DNA of 64,000 nucleotides from Bradyrhizobium viridifuturi (lineage in GTDB: Bacteria; Pseudomonadota; Alphaproteobacteria; Rhizobiales; Xanthobacteraceae), in assembly GCF_001238275.1 (NCBI RefSeq), contig NZ_LGTB01000006.1, positions 1 to 64,000 of the forward strand, written 5' to 3'. Shown here in pieces: positions 1 to 8,618 of this stretch. The first letter of the stretch is position 1. Every line of letters begins with the position of its first letter. The translations under genes were made by a program, and so were the position numbers. The notes below the pieces were generated by a model. That model was given only the letters and a program-made list of their open reading frames with translations, was not told where the DNA came from and made no database searches.

Positions 1-1
1 C

Positions 2-304
2 CTGCGCGGCCGCATCGTCACCGTGGTCGACATGCGCGCCCGGCTCGGGCTGCCGAAGGCCGACGACGGCAGGCCGCCGATGGCGGTCGGGGTCGACCAG
101 CGCGGCGAATCCTATGGCCTCCTGATCGACCAGATCGGCGAGGTGCTGCGGCTGCCCGACGACAGCCGCGAGGACAACCCGGTCAATCTCGATCCCCGCA
201 TGGCCAAGCTCGCCGGCGGCGTCCACCGCCTCGACGGCCAGCTCATGGTCGTCCTCGACATCGATCGTGTGCTCGAACTGGTGCCTGATGCCAAAGCGGC
301 CTGA
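2..304 (+). CDS. cheW: CheW chemotaxis coupling protein, C-terminal part
   Basis: The reading frame is open from the first bases, so the N-terminus lies outside the window. About 100 residues are visible. They show the end of a CheW beta-barrel fold: a VDMRARLGLP segment, then YGLLIDQIGEVLRLP, then LDGQLMVVLDIDRVL near the end, the usual order in CheW. CheW joins methyl-accepting chemoreceptors to the CheA kinase at the cytoplasmic membrane. It is followed after 63 bases by cheY and then cheB and cheR, so it belongs to a chemotaxis operon whose cheA is probably upstream. The CheW-like domain of a CheA cannot be formally excluded because the start is missing, but the short tail after the domain fits a free CheW. 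Confidence 0.9.
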   Translation: MRGRIVTVVDMRARLGLPKADDGRPPMAVGVDQRGESYGLLIDQIGEVLRLPDDSREDNPVNLDPRMAKLAGGVHRLDGQLMVVLDIDRVLELVPDAKAA

Positions 305-367
305 GACGGGCCGCTGGAATTGAAGAACTGAAACATCCCACCGGGGATGAGGAAGTAGAGGTCGCAG

Positions 368-733
368 ATGAGAACCTGTCTTGTTGTCGATGACTCAAGC
401 GTCATTCGCAAGGTCGCCCGCCGTATCCTGGAAGGGCTCGATTTCACGATCGTCGAGGCCGAGGACGGCGCGAAAGCGCTCGAGGCCTGCAAGCGCGCGA
501 TGCCGGAAGCCGTGCTGCTCGACTGGAACATGCCGGTCATGGACGGCTACGAATTTCTCGGCAATCTCCGCCGCATGCCCGGCGGCGATCAGCCCAAGGT
601 CGTGTTCTGCACCACCGAGAATGACGTCGCGCATATCGCACGCGCGCTGCATGCCGGTGCCAACGAGTACATCATGAAGCCGTTCGACCGGGACATCGTC
701 ACCGCGAAGTTCCAGGAAGTCGGGCTGATCTAA
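368..733 (+). CDS. cheY: CheY single-domain response regulator
   Basis: A 121-residue stand-alone receiver domain. The acidic pair is D8-D9, the phosphoacceptor is D52 in the segment LLDWNMPVMDG, the switch threonine is T82 or T83, and the invariant lysine is K104 in IMKPF. There is no output domain. In this setting it takes phosphate from CheA and either binds the flagellar switch or acts as a phosphate sink; alphaproteobacteria usually have several CheY proteins, so which role this one plays cannot be told from sequence. A purine-rich GAGGTCGCAG lies just before the ATG. It sits between cheW and cheB in the same orientation. Confidence 0.93.
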   Translation: MRTCLVVDDSSVIRKVARRILEGLDFTIVEAEDGAKALEACKRAMPEAVLLDWNMPVMDGYEFLGNLRRMPGGDQPKVVFCTTENDVAHIARALHAGANEYIMKPFDRDIVTAKFQEVGLI

Positions 734-808
734 GTCTACGTTCGATCCGGCGGCAGAAGCCTTCGGCTCAACGGTTGTTGTGCGTCGTGTTGCGTCGCTG
801 GTGAAGTC

Positions 809-1975
809 ATGAGTGTTGCGTTGACAAGTACTGCGGTTCCGACATCGACCCGTTCCGACAAGGTGCGGGTGATGGTGGTCGACGATTCCGTGGTGATCCG
901 TGGGATGATCTCGCGCTGGATCGGCGCCGAATCCGACATGGAGGTCGTCGCCTCGCTGCGCACCGGCCTCGACGCCGTCAACCAGCTCGAGCGCATCAAT
1001 CCCGACGTCGCGGTGCTTGATATCGAGATGCCCGACCTTGACGGCATCTCGGCGCTGCCGCAGCTGCTGGCGAAGAAGCGCGATCTCGTCGTCATCATGG
1101 CCTCCACGCTGACCCGCCGCAACGCGGAGATCAGCCTGAAGGCGCTCTCGCTCGGTGCGTCCGACTACATTCCGAAGCCGGAGAGCACGCGAGAGGCGAC
1201 CGCCGCCGAAACCTTCCGCCACGACCTGATCCAGAAGATCCGTCACCTCGGCGCCAAGGCGCGGCGCAGCGTGGTACACACCACGGCAAGCCCGCCGCTC
1301 GCGCCCGCTCACGACAGAGCGCGTGCACCGGCTCCCGCCGCTGCGCCCGCAGCGCCGGCCCAGATCGCACGCCGTTCGTTCGGTCTGCTGCAGCCGAAGG
1401 TGCTGCTGATCGGCTCTTCCACCGGCGGGCCGCAGGCGCTGATGACATTGGTCGCAGAGATCGGCCCTGTGATCGATCGCGTCCCGGTGCTGATCACCCA
1501 GCACATGCCGCCGACCTTCACCACCATTCTCGCCGAGCATCTGGCGCGCACCAGCAAGCGGCCGGCGCATGAGGGGATCGACGGCGAGAGCATCAAGCCG
1601 GGCCAGATCTATCTGGCACCCGGTGCGCGCCATATGCGCATCGTCCGCCACGGCATCGACGCCACCATCGCGCTCGACGACGGGCCGCCGGTCAATTTCT
1701 GCAAGCCCGCGGTGGACCCGATGTTCACCTCCGCGATCGATATCTGGCAGGGCAGCATCATGTCGGTGATCCTGACCGGCATGGGCTCCGACGGCATGCG
1801 CGGCGGCAAGGACATCGTCGCCGCCGGCGGCAGCGTGATCGCCCAGGACGAAGCCACCAGCGTGGTGTGGGGCATGCCCGGTGCTGCGGTCAATGCCGGG
1901 ATCTGCGCCGCCGTGCTGCCGCTCAATCAGATCGCACCGAAGCTTGTTCGCGTGTTTGCCGGAGACCGTTCGTGA
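809..1975 (+). CDS. cheB: CheB chemotaxis response regulator protein-glutamate methylesterase
   Basis: A 388-residue two-domain protein that removes methyl groups from (and deamidates) chemoreceptor glutamates, resetting receptor sensitivity. The receiver domain (about residues 18-135) has D25-D26, phosphoacceptor D71 and K123. A linker of about 40 residues rich in Ala and Pro follows (160-190). The C-terminal methylesterase domain carries the catalytic triad: S204 in GSSTGGP, H232 in TQHMPP and D328 in GMGSDGM, matching the family's serine, histidine and aspartate. Its stop overlaps the GTG start of cheR (GTGA), showing translational coupling of the methylesterase with the opposing methyltransferase. 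Confidence 0.96.
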   Translation: MSVALTSTAVPTSTRSDKVRVMVVDDSVVIRGMISRWIGAESDMEVVASLRTGLDAVNQLERINPDVAVLDIEMPDLDGISALPQLLAKKRDLVVIMASTLTRRNAEISLKALSLGASDYIPKPESTREATAAETFRHDLIQKIRHLGAKARRSVVHTTASPPLAPAHDRARAPAPAAAPAAPAQIARRSFGLLQPKVLLIGSSTGGPQALMTLVAEIGPVIDRVPVLITQHMPPTFTTILAEHLARTSKRPAHEGIDGESIKPGQIYLAPGARHMRIVRHGIDATIALDDGPPVNFCKPAVDPMFTSAIDIWQGSIMSVILTGMGSDGMRGGKDIVAAGGSVIAQDEATSVVWGMPGAAVNAGICAAVLPLNQIAPKLVRVFAGDRS

Positions 1976-2844
1976 CGCCGCTGGACTACGAGTATCTGCG
2001 CAAGCTGCTGAAGGAACGCTCCGGGCTCGATCTGTCGAGCGACAAGCAATATCTCGTCGAGAGCCGCCTGCTGCCTTTGGCACGCAGATCGAACCTTGCC
2101 GGGATTGCCGAACTCGTGCTGCGGATGAAGGGCGGCGCCGAGAAGCTGACGTCGGAAGTGGTCGAAGCGATGACCACCAACGAGACCTTCTTCTTCCGCG
2201 ACAAGGTCCCGTTCGATCATCTGAAGGACGCGGTGCTGCCGGCGCTGGCACAGGCGCGCGCGGCGCGCCGCAGCCTGCGGATCTGGTGCGCGGCATCGTC
2301 GACCGGGCAGGAGCCGTATTCGATCGCGATGCTGCTGAAGGAGATGACCGCGCTGTTCGCTGGCTGGCGCATCGAGATCATCGCCACCGACCTGTCGCAG
2401 GCGGTGCTGGAGAAGTCCAAGGCCGGCCTGTTCAGTCAGTTCGAGGTGCAGCGCGGCCTGCCGATCCAGCTGCTGGTGAAGTACTTCACGCAGCAGGGCG
2501 AGCTCTGGCAGCTCAACGCCGACATTCGCGGCATGGTGCAGCACCGCCAGCTCAATCTGCTGCAGGACATCTCGCATCTCGGCACCTTTGACGCGATCTT
2601 CTGCCGCAACGTGCTGATCTATTTCGATCAGCAGACCAAGGCGGGCATCTTCGGCAAGATCTCCCGGATGCTGGAGCCCGACGGCGTGCTGGCGCTCGGC
2701 GCAGCGGAATCAGTGGTCGGCATCACCAACCTGTTCAGGCCCTATCCCGACCGCCGCGGGCTCTACCAGCCCAGCACCGCTCCGGTCGCACGCGCCGGCG
2801 CCGCGTTGCATGTGCTGAAGGCGGTTGCGTCTGCTGCGCGATGA
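1972..2844 (+). CDS. cheR: CheR chemotaxis protein methyltransferase
   Basis: A 290-residue S-adenosylmethionine-dependent methyltransferase that methylates chemoreceptor glutamates. The GTG start overlaps the cheB stop by four bases; the open frame continues upstream inside cheB but homology to CheR begins at this GTG. The N-terminal CheR helix bundle (about 1-75) is followed by the [10 protein letters not shown] segment, the AdoMet-binding [13 protein letters not shown] segment, an IIATDLS motif and the CRNVLIYFD motif, all characteristic. The length is normal for a CheR without a TPR extension. It is the last gene of the chemotaxis operon; the gene after it is on the other strand. Confidence 0.96.
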   Translation: MTPLDYEYLRKLLKERSGLDLSSDKQYLVESRLLPLARRSNLAGIAELVLRMKGGAEKLTSEVVEAMTTNETFFFRDKVPFDHLKDAVLPALAQARAARRSLRIWCAASSTGQEPYSIAMLLKEMTALFAGWRIEIIATDLSQAVLEKSKAGLFSQFEVQRGLPIQLLVKYFTQQGELWQLNADIRGMVQHRQLNLLQDISHLGTFDAIFCRNVLIYFDQQTKAGIFGKISRMLEPDGVLALGAAESVVGITNLFRPYPDRRGLYQPSTAPVARAGAALHVLKAVASAAR

Positions 2845-2900
2845 GCGCGCGTCTCCTGCGTTAGGAGGCCGAGGACTCTTTCCACGTCATTGCTTCGCTT

Positions 2901-4058
2901 CTACAAAATCGCGTGCGGCAGGAAGCGCGAGGTGTTGCCGGTGATCGGATTTTCGTCTTCGCGGATCGAAAGCCCGCAGGGCGTGTGGTCGACCAGCCAG
3001 CTTCCGAGTACCGGATACTGCCCGGAAAAATTCGGCAGCGGCACCAGCGCCTGGCGGATGAAGCCTTCGGCGCCGTAGGGGCCTTGCTCGGCGACCAGCG
3101 TGACGCCACCGCTGACCAGTTCGACGTTGGCGCCTTCGCGCGAATAGATCGGCTTGCGCACGAAGGAGGTGCCGAGCTGCGCGGCCTGCGGGTCGTCGTC
3201 GAACCAGGCCGGCAGCAAATTGGGGTGGTTTGGGAACAGCTCCCACAACAGCGGCAGGATGCCCTTGTTGGACAGGATCGCCTTCCATGGCGGCTCGATC
3301 CATTGCGTCGGCGCGGTCGCGAGGTTCTTGCCGAACGTGTCGTGAAACATCCACTCCCACGGATAGAGCTTGAAGGCGAGCGCGATCGGGCTTTCGTCGA
3401 GATCGACGAACTGGCCGTCGTCACGCAGCCCAATCTCCTCGATATCGAGCAGCGTCGTCTCCAGCCCGGCTTGCGCCGCGGTGTCCTCGAGATAGGCAAG
3501 CGTGCCGGCGTCCTCGGCATTGCCGGTCAGTCCGGTGAGGTGCAGCGGACGGTTGGCGCCGATCGTCTTCCAGGCCTCGATCAGCCGCTCGTGGATCGAG
3601 TTGAACTGGTCGGCACGCTTCGGGATGATGTTGCGCGCGATCGCCTGTTCTAGCCAGGTCCACTGAAACACCGCCGCTTCGAAGATCGAGGTCGGCGTGT
3701 CGGCATTGTATTCGAGCAGCTTGGCCGCGCTGCTGCCGTCGAAGGTGAGGTCGAGCCGGCCGTAGAGGCTTGGATCCTTGCGGCGCCAGCTCGCCGCGAT
3801 CAGGTCCCAGAACGCTTCCGGAATCTTGAGCCGGCGCAGATAGCGCTCATCCCTGACCGCGCGTCCGGCGAGCTCGAGGCACATTGCATCGATCTCGCCG
3901 GTCGGCGCCTCGATCGAACGCTCGATCTCGTCGAGCGTGAAGGCGTAGTAGGCGCGCTCGTCCCAGTAGCGTTCGCCGTCGATGGTGTGGAAGGTGAAGC
4001 CGGCGCTCTCGGCGGTGGCCTGCCAATCGTCGCGCTCGGGACATGCGATGCGTTGCAT
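2901..4058 (-). CDS. Glutathionylspermidine synthase-like ATP-grasp ligase (YgiC/YjfC type)
   Basis: A 385-residue protein of the glutathionylspermidine synthase pre-ATP-grasp family. Characteristic segments are ERYWDERAYYAF near the N-terminus, LLEYNADTPTSIFE around residue 120, FKLYPWEWMFHD, EPPWKAILSNKGILPLLWE, and KPIYSREGANV, which carries ATP-grasp lysine and arginine positions. E. coli YgiC and YjfC are the nearest named relatives; they lack the amidase domain of true GspS, and their substrates are not firmly known. Such enzymes form an amide or peptide bond using ATP. It is the last gene of a minus-strand operon behind a DUF350 protein, a DUF1190-like protein and a small GGFG protein, 27 bases after the latter. 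I infer that those small proteins may be partners or substrates. Confidence 0.88.
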   Translation of the reverse strand: MQRIACPERDDWQATAESAGFTFHTIDGERYWDERAYYAFTLDEIERSIEAPTGEIDAMCLELAGRAVRDERYLRRLKIPEAFWDLIAASWRRKDPSLYGRLDLTFDGSSAAKLLEYNADTPTSIFEAAVFQWTWLEQAIARNIIPKRADQFNSIHERLIEAWKTIGANRPLHLTGLTGNAEDAGTLAYLEDTAAQAGLETTLLDIEEIGLRDDGQFVDLDESPIALAFKLYPWEWMFHDTFGKNLATAPTQWIEPPWKAILSNKGILPLLWELFPNHPNLLPAWFDDDPQAAQLGTSFVRKPIYSREGANVELVSGGVTLVAEQGPYGAEGFIRQALVPLPNFSGQYPVLGSWLVDHTPCGLSIREDENPITGNTSRFLPHAIL

Positions 4059-4085
4059 GAAGGGGACCGTGATCTCAGTTTGGTG

Positions 4086-4307
4086 TCAGCCGCCACCATG
4101 CGAGGGATGCCCGAAATGGGCGAAGCCGCGCGGCGCGCCGCCGAAGCCGCCGGAGGGGTACACTGACACTTGCTCCGGGTCTCGCTTCGTTTTGTGTCCG
4201 GCATGGTGGTGGCGACTGCGGGCGTGACCTTGTGTCAGGCCGATCGACGCTGCACCGATCGCGACGCTGCCCATCATTTTCAGCCAGACCCGGCGCGAGC
4301 GTTTCAT
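4086..4307 (-). CDS. Small exported or membrane-anchored protein with GGFG motif and Gly-rich tail
   Basis: A 73-residue protein with a basic N-terminus and one hydrophobic stretch (about residues 10-26) that could be a signal peptide or anchor, then a His- and Lys-rich segment and a C-terminus containing SGGFGGAPRGFAHFG that ends in HGGG. The tail resembles that of the next gene upstream in the operon (RGGFGSFAHAFGFGGG). It lies between that gene and the ATP-grasp ligase, 27 bases before the ligase start, in one operon. I do not recognise a named family. The shared GGFG-AH-GGG tail suggests that both are acted on by the same neighbour, which is inference. Confidence 0.65.
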   Translation of the reverse strand: MKRSRRVWLKMMGSVAIGAASIGLTQGHARSRHHHAGHKTKRDPEQVSVYPSGGFGGAPRGFAHFGHPSHGGG

Positions 4308-4415
4308 CGACGCAATCCCTGCCTTCTGCTCTGCCGTTTGCTGAGCCGCGCCGAGCTTCCATCAGCTCCGAGCGGCGGGCAAGTGAAAGCACGTGACGAC
4401 ACGCCAAAGTGCTCA

Positions 4416-4832
4416 TCAGCCGCCGCCGAAACCGAATGCATGTGCGAACGAGCCGAAACCGCCGCGGCTCACCGATGAGCTTGATGTCGAGCTCGACGAG
4501 GATGAGGAGCCGCCGGACGAGGAGCTGCCACTGTAGAAGCTGCTGCGCGACGAGCCGCCGCCGCTGCCGCCCGATCCGGACGACGAACTGCGCTGCGTGC
4601 AATCCGCGCCGGGTTGCGGGACGGCCGGCGCGGTGACGCCCGGGGGTGTCGGCGGGATCGGCTGGCAATTCTGCCGCGGCATCAGTGCGTATGCGCCGCC
4701 GCCGACCGCGAGCGTGCCCATCATCAGCAGCGCGACATGGTTGGAGCGCTTGGAAGGCGGATCCGGCCGCGGCGGCACCGCCGGCACGACCGGGCGCCGC
4801 TTGCCGAATTCCGGGTTGGGTTTGCGCGCCAT
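4416..4832 (-). CDS. DUF1190-like (YgiB/YjfM type) membrane-anchored protein
   Basis: A 138-residue protein starting MARKPNPEFGKRRP. It has a Pro- and basic-rich N-terminus, one hydrophobic segment (about 32-48), a short Cys-containing part (NCQP and DCTQR), a Ser/Gly tract of about 50 residues, and the tail SRGGFGSFAHAFGFGGG. I recall that E. coli YgiB (DUF1190) likewise has a low-complexity middle and a TRGGFGES segment, and that it precedes the same kind of ATP-grasp gene. A TTG start four codons upstream (4844) is possible; the ATG at 4832 is preferred. It starts 16 bases after the DUF350 gene ends. Function unknown. Confidence 0.7.
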   Translation of the reverse strand: MARKPNPEFGKRRPVVPAVPPRPDPPSKRSNHVALLMMGTLAVGGGAYALMPRQNCQPIPPTPPGVTAPAVPQPGADCTQRSSSSGSGGSGGGSSRSSFYSGSSSSGGSSSSSSSTSSSSVSRGGFGSFAHAFGFGGG

Positions 4833-4848
4833 GGTTTGGCTCAATGGC

Positions 4849-5253
4849 TCAGTAGATCATGCAGGCAGCGTTCAGCGCGCCTGCGGCCAGCGACGACAGC
4901 CCGAGCCAGATCGCCGCCGCCATTTCGCCGGAGGCGATCCGCGCCGACAGGTTCGGCACCGGAATCTTCACGATGTAGTAGACGATGATCTGCACGATCA
5001 GCGCGATGATGCTCCAGATCATGCAGTCGATCACATTGGCGGAGTGGGCGATGGCGCTGACCACCGGCAGCACGAAGCCGAGCAGGCTGAGGCCGAGCGC
5101 AATCGCCGCCGCCGAATCGTTGTCGCGGATCAGCTGGAATTCGTCATGCGGCGTGACGCGCGTGTAGACGAAGAGGTAGGCGACCACGGCGATCAGCGCC
5201 GTGCAGAAATAGACCAGGAACGCCGGCAGGCCGGCGAGGGATTGCAGGATCAT
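4849..5253 (-). CDS. DUF350 (YjfL/UPF0719) family inner-membrane protein
   Basis: A 134-residue integral membrane protein with four predicted membrane spans: about 8-28, 50-70, 78-97 and 108-130. The segment RDNDSAAAIALGLSLLGFVLP is typical of DUF350, which consists of paired two-helix units with a charged residue close to the membrane. It is the first gene of the minus-strand operon leading to the DUF1190-like protein and the ATP-grasp ligase, the same association as E. coli yjfL-yjfM-yjfC. No strong ribosome-binding site is visible before the ATG. The biochemical role is unknown; a scaffold or channel partner for the ligase system is only a guess. Confidence 0.85.
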   Translation of the reverse strand: MILQSLAGLPAFLVYFCTALIAVVAYLFVYTRVTPHDEFQLIRDNDSAAAIALGLSLLGFVLPVVSAIAHSANVIDCMIWSIIALIVQIIVYYIVKIPVPNLSARIASGEMAAAIWLGLSSLAAGALNAACMIY

Positions 5254-5447
5254 GTGATGCGCCCGAACAGCCCTAGATGGTCATCCTATAGCTGATTGGT
5301 CGCAGTTCGCGAAGCTCCGGTTCGATCCCGCCACCGGCTTGTGCACCGGTGCGCGTGGACGGCAGCCGGAAATTGCTGCGCGGCGATGTGAGCGGCTTCA
5401 CAGCGGCTCCTGTGATGGTCGTCTATACGATATGCAACCAGAAGTGA

Positions 5448-5732
5448 ATGTCGCGAATGGGCTCGGTGATCCCGATGACGACCAGTTTTGGCAACGACAT
5501 CCTGCCGATGTTTCGACCAGGCGACATCGCCTGCATGGCGCCAAAGGGCGTTCGGCTCGGCGACGCCGACTGGATGGGCGACCCGGCCGGCAATGACGAC
5601 TTTGCCGATCACGCCAACGCACGCCGCGTCTTCGCCGCGCTGTCGTCCGGCTTCATGCCGCCCGGTCACCGATGGTCGCGGGACTCGCTCGATCTCTATG
5701 CGAGCTGGATGGGGGACGGATTCCAACCTTGA
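5448..5732 (+). CDS. Conserved hypothetical small protein
   Basis: A 94-residue soluble protein with no signal peptide. Its layout, NDILPMFRPGDIACM, then ADWMGDP, FADHANARRVFAALSSGFMPP and a final LYASWMGDGF, is like a family of small rhizobial proteins that read DI-PLFR near the start and end in a tryptophan-containing helix. I recall the pattern but cannot name the family. An internal ATG at 5475 is an equally possible start. It ends 21 bases before the haem-protein gene and is probably cotranscribed with it and the S53 protease. Confidence 0.6.
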   Translation: MSRMGSVIPMTTSFGNDILPMFRPGDIACMAPKGVRLGDADWMGDPAGNDDFADHANARRVFAALSSGFMPPGHRWSRDSLDLYASWMGDGFQP

Positions 5733-5753
5733 ACCCCGATGTGGAGAGCAAAG

Positions 5754-6941
5754 ATGCGAAGGTCGATCGACACGCTGCTCGTCTGTGTTCTGTTTGCGCT
5801 TCCCGCCGTTCCGGCCGCGGCGCAGTCGCCGCCGAATCCCGCGATGACCGCGCCGGATCAGGTCGCCTGGCAGCTCTTCATCCAGGCCAATACCCGCGCC
5901 GGCGGCAGCAATTCGACGTTCGAGACCTGGGCGAGCGATACCGACCTGTTCCAGCCCAATCCGCAGTTTCCGGCGGCCGCGACGCCGCCGTCGCTGCGTC
6001 CGCCGATCCTGCCGCAGGTGGCGCGGGAGGGCGTGCAGCAGAGCGGCGGATTGCTGCCGGCGCTGCCGCCGGGCGCCGCGCAGGGGCAGATGGAGGAGAC
6101 CCGTCACAACAAGGCGACATTCGACTTCATCGTTCAGAACAACCTCTACAAGCTGTCGGGCGTGAAGGCCGCATTCGGCAAGACGCTGTCGTTCCCGGCC
6201 GATTCCATCGAGGTGAAGGGAAACTGGGTGCCGGTCAGCGACATCCCGCAATTCACCAACAACAAAGTGACGGTGGCCCAAGCGCCGCAGCTCTATCACG
6301 TCAACAGCGCGGCCGGCGTGCAGTACGCCCTGGTCTCGATGCATGTGATCAGCAAGCAGGTGCCGAACTGGACCTGGGCGACGTTCGAGCACCGCTTCAA
6401 TCCGGGCCGCTGCGACATCATCGGCTGCCGCGATAGTTTCGGCGCGCAGACCGCGTTCGTGCCGTCGAACCGGATCGCGGGCCAGGGCTATCCGGATTGC
6501 GTGAAGACGCCCGCACTGGCGGCGATGCTGTCGAGCGCCGACATCGATCCCGTCTACAGCAATTACTGCCTGAAGGGATCGCAGGTCGATTTCGTCGACA
6601 ATGTCGGGCTCGACATCAGGGTCGGCAACTCCGTCACCGAGGACGGCTTCGTCGCGACGTCGTCCTGCATCACCTGCCACGGCCGCGCGGCCTTCAAGGC
6701 GGACGGCACGCCCGCATCGCAGGCGGGATTCATCTCGTTTGGTCCGAATGGTCCGGTCGCGCCGCTCGGGCCGCTGCTGCCCGAATGGTACTGGAAGTTC
6801 GCAAGCCAGCCGCCGATCTTCGAGGGCAAGCCGGGCCTCACGCGGATTGCGACTGCGGCGGACTTCGTCTGGTCGATCCCTTTCTGCGCCTATGACGATA
6901 CGCAAAATCCGGTGCAGCCGACGCCATGCACCGGGAAGTGA
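5754..6941 (+). CDS. Exported protein with a single c-type haem motif
   Basis: A 395-residue protein with a signal peptide (RRSIDTLLVCVLF, cleavage after AAA near residue 20) and one covalent haem attachment motif, CITCH, in the sequence SCITCHGRAAF about two thirds of the way along. The rest shows no familiar cytochrome fold to me; the frequent Trp and conserved-looking blocks (QVAWQLFIQAN, WATFEHRFNP) suggest a larger globular periplasmic domain. The start is the ATG at 5754 because GGAG lies seven bases upstream; an ATG five codons earlier is possible. It may be a periplasmic electron-transfer or oxidase-type protein. It ends 10 bases before the sedolisin gene. Confidence 0.72.
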   Translation: MRRSIDTLLVCVLFALPAVPAAAQSPPNPAMTAPDQVAWQLFIQANTRAGGSNSTFETWASDTDLFQPNPQFPAAATPPSLRPPILPQVAREGVQQSGGLLPALPPGAAQGQMEETRHNKATFDFIVQNNLYKLSGVKAAFGKTLSFPADSIEVKGNWVPVSDIPQFTNNKVTVAQAPQLYHVNSAAGVQYALVSMHVISKQVPNWTWATFEHRFNPGRCDIIGCRDSFGAQTAFVPSNRIAGQGYPDCVKTPALAAMLSSADIDPVYSNYCLKGSQVDFVDNVGLDIRVGNSVTEDGFVATSSCITCHGRAAFKADGTPASQAGFISFGPNGPVAPLGPLLPEWYWKFASQPPIFEGKPGLTRIATAADFVWSIPFCAYDDTQNPVQPTPCTGK

Positions 6942-6951
6942 GGCCGCAGTG

Positions 6952-8556
6952 ATGGCCGGCTCACGCGAGCGCAGGGTTCCGCTTCCCGGCAGCAACCGCG
7001 CCGCGCCTGATGGCGCGACGCTGGTCGGCGATGTCGATCCGGACGAGCGGATTTCCATCGTGGTCTATGTGAAGCGGCGCACGCCCGACAAGTTTGCGCC
7101 GGGCAGCGCCGGTGATCTGGCTAGGCTCGCGGGGCCGGTCACGCGGCACCAGCTCGCGACGCAGCGCCATCGCAGCCATGCCCGCGCCGCCGCGCGGATC
7201 GCACGATTGGCGGCGGAGCGCGGATTTAATGTCGTCGCCACCGATCTTGTCGCCCGCACCGTCGTGCTTGAAGGCACGGTTAGGCAGATGGCCGAGACCT
7301 TCGGCGCAACGCTTCGCATCTATCGTGACGGGCAGCGCGAATTTCGTGCGCGGGTCGGCGGCCTGACGGTGCCGGCCGAGATCGCGCCATGGACCCGCGC
7401 TATCCTCGGCTTCGATCAGCGCCCGCTCCGGACCAGGACGCCGCTGGTGCAGGCCCGGGCTGATACAGCCACGGCCGACGATACGGGGAGCGACAGCGGG
7501 TTGTGGCCGACCGAGATCGCGGCCCGCTACGGCATTCCGCTCGATCGCGACGTGTCGTCGATCTGCGTCGGCATCATCGCGCTCGGCGGCGGCTATCTCG
7601 CGAGCGATCTTGCGATGGCGCTGACCGGCATGAACCGCGAGCCGCCGGTCGTCGTCAATGTGCCGCAGACCGGCAACGACAGCGGTCTCGGCAGCAACGA
7701 TGTCGCCGACCAGGAGCTCGCGCTCGACCTCCAGGTGCTCGCCGGCCTGCTGCCGAAGAGCAAGATCGTGGTCTACTTTGCCGAGAACTCCGCCGCCGGT
7801 CTCACCGATGCGATCCATCAGGCGGTGTTCGATGAGGAGCATGCGCCGCAGGTGATCTCGGTCAGCTGGGGCAGTGCCGAGAAATTCTGGACCGCGCCGG
7901 GTCGCGATGCGATGCAGGCGGTGCTCGCCGATGCCGCGCGGCTGCGGGTCAGCGTGCTGTTCGCCTCTGGCGATCAGCTTGCAACCAGTGGCCTGACCGA
8001 CGGCAAGGTCCATGTCTGGTTTCCGGCCTCGAGCCCCTATGCGACGAGCTGCGGCGGCACGCAGCCGGGGCTTGCCGCGGGTAATGGGTCGGCCGGAGCT
8101 GAGGCGGTCTGGAACGCCGGCGCGATCGGCACCGGCGGCGGCATCAGCGATGCGTTTCCCGTCCCCGACTATCAGTCGCATCTGACGCTGCCGAAGTCGC
8201 AGAACGACGGCGCGATCCGGCGCGGCGTGCCGGACGTCGCCTGCGCTGCCGCGGCAAGCCCGGGCTATCGCATCATTGTCAACGGGCAGGCGATGGCGAT
8301 GAGCGGGACCAGCGCCGCAACCCCGCTATGGGCCGCCCTGGTCGCGATTGCGATCGCCGCGCGCGGAGAGCAGATCGGCTTCCTCAATGCGGCGCTCTAC
8401 GCCAACCCCGGCGCCTTCCGCGCGGTCGAGCAGGGCAACAACCGCGTCGGCGGCAAGGGCTACGATGCCGGCCTTGGCTGGAGCGCGTGCACCGGGCTCG
8501 GCGTTCCCAGGGGCGCGGATGTTCTCGCCGCCCTGGCCGCGGTCCCGGTGGCGTAG
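6952..8556 (+). CDS. Sedolisin-type serine-carboxyl peptidase (family S53) with propeptide
   Basis: A 534-residue protein with the pro-kumamolisin activation domain (about 15-160) and the S53 catalytic domain (185-530). The catalytic set is visible: E255 and D259 in QELALDL, the oxyanion aspartate D341 in FASGD, and the nucleophile S454 in SGTSAATP. The C-terminal GLGWSACTGLGVPRG segment is the usual calcium-site region. Family members are acid-active endopeptidases made as zymogens. No classical signal peptide is seen, which is common for bacterial members. It starts 10 bases after the haem-protein gene and is followed by a shared hairpin terminator. Confidence 0.9.
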   Translation: MAGSRERRVPLPGSNRAAPDGATLVGDVDPDERISIVVYVKRRTPDKFAPGSAGDLARLAGPVTRHQLATQRHRSHARAAARIARLAAERGFNVVATDLVARTVVLEGTVRQMAETFGATLRIYRDGQREFRARVGGLTVPAEIAPWTRAILGFDQRPLRTRTPLVQARADTATADDTGSDSGLWPTEIAARYGIPLDRDVSSICVGIIALGGGYLASDLAMALTGMNREPPVVVNVPQTGNDSGLGSNDVADQELALDLQVLAGLLPKSKIVVYFAENSAAGLTDAIHQAVFDEEHAPQVISVSWGSAEKFWTAPGRDAMQAVLADAARLRVSVLFASGDQLATSGLTDGKVHVWFPASSPYATSCGGTQPGLAAGNGSAGAEAVWNAGAIGTGGGISDAFPVPDYQSHLTLPKSQNDGAIRRGVPDVACAAAASPGYRIIVNGQAMAMSGTSAATPLWAALVAIAIAARGEQIGFLNAALYANPGAFRAVEQGNNRVGGKGYDAGLGWSACTGLGVPRGADVLAALAAVPVA

Positions 8557-8571
8557 CTTTCCAAAAACAAA

Positions 8572-8595
8572 AACCCCGCCATTTGCGGCGGGGTT
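8572..8595 (-). terminator. Intrinsic terminator of ctrA
   Basis: A perfect 9-bp stem, AACCCCGCC pairing with GGCGGGGTT, with a 6-base loop. Read on the minus strand it is followed by TTTGTTTTT, so it terminates ctrA, whose stop is 24 bases away. It may also stop plus-strand transcription from the S53 gene, although the T-run is poorer on that side. Confidence 0.9.
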
Positions 8596-8618
8596 GAGGA
8601 GGTTTGCTGTAGAAAGCG

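Noticed and set aside
395..2296. A 633-codon open frame on the minus strand across cheY, cheB and cheR
   Set aside because: It is antisense to three unmistakable chemotaxis genes; long antisense frames are expected at this GC content and the translation is rich in Arg and His without any domain.
5286..7058. A 590-codon minus-strand frame opposite the haem protein gene
   Set aside because: Low-complexity Arg-rich translation, antisense to a gene with a signal peptide and CxxCH motif.
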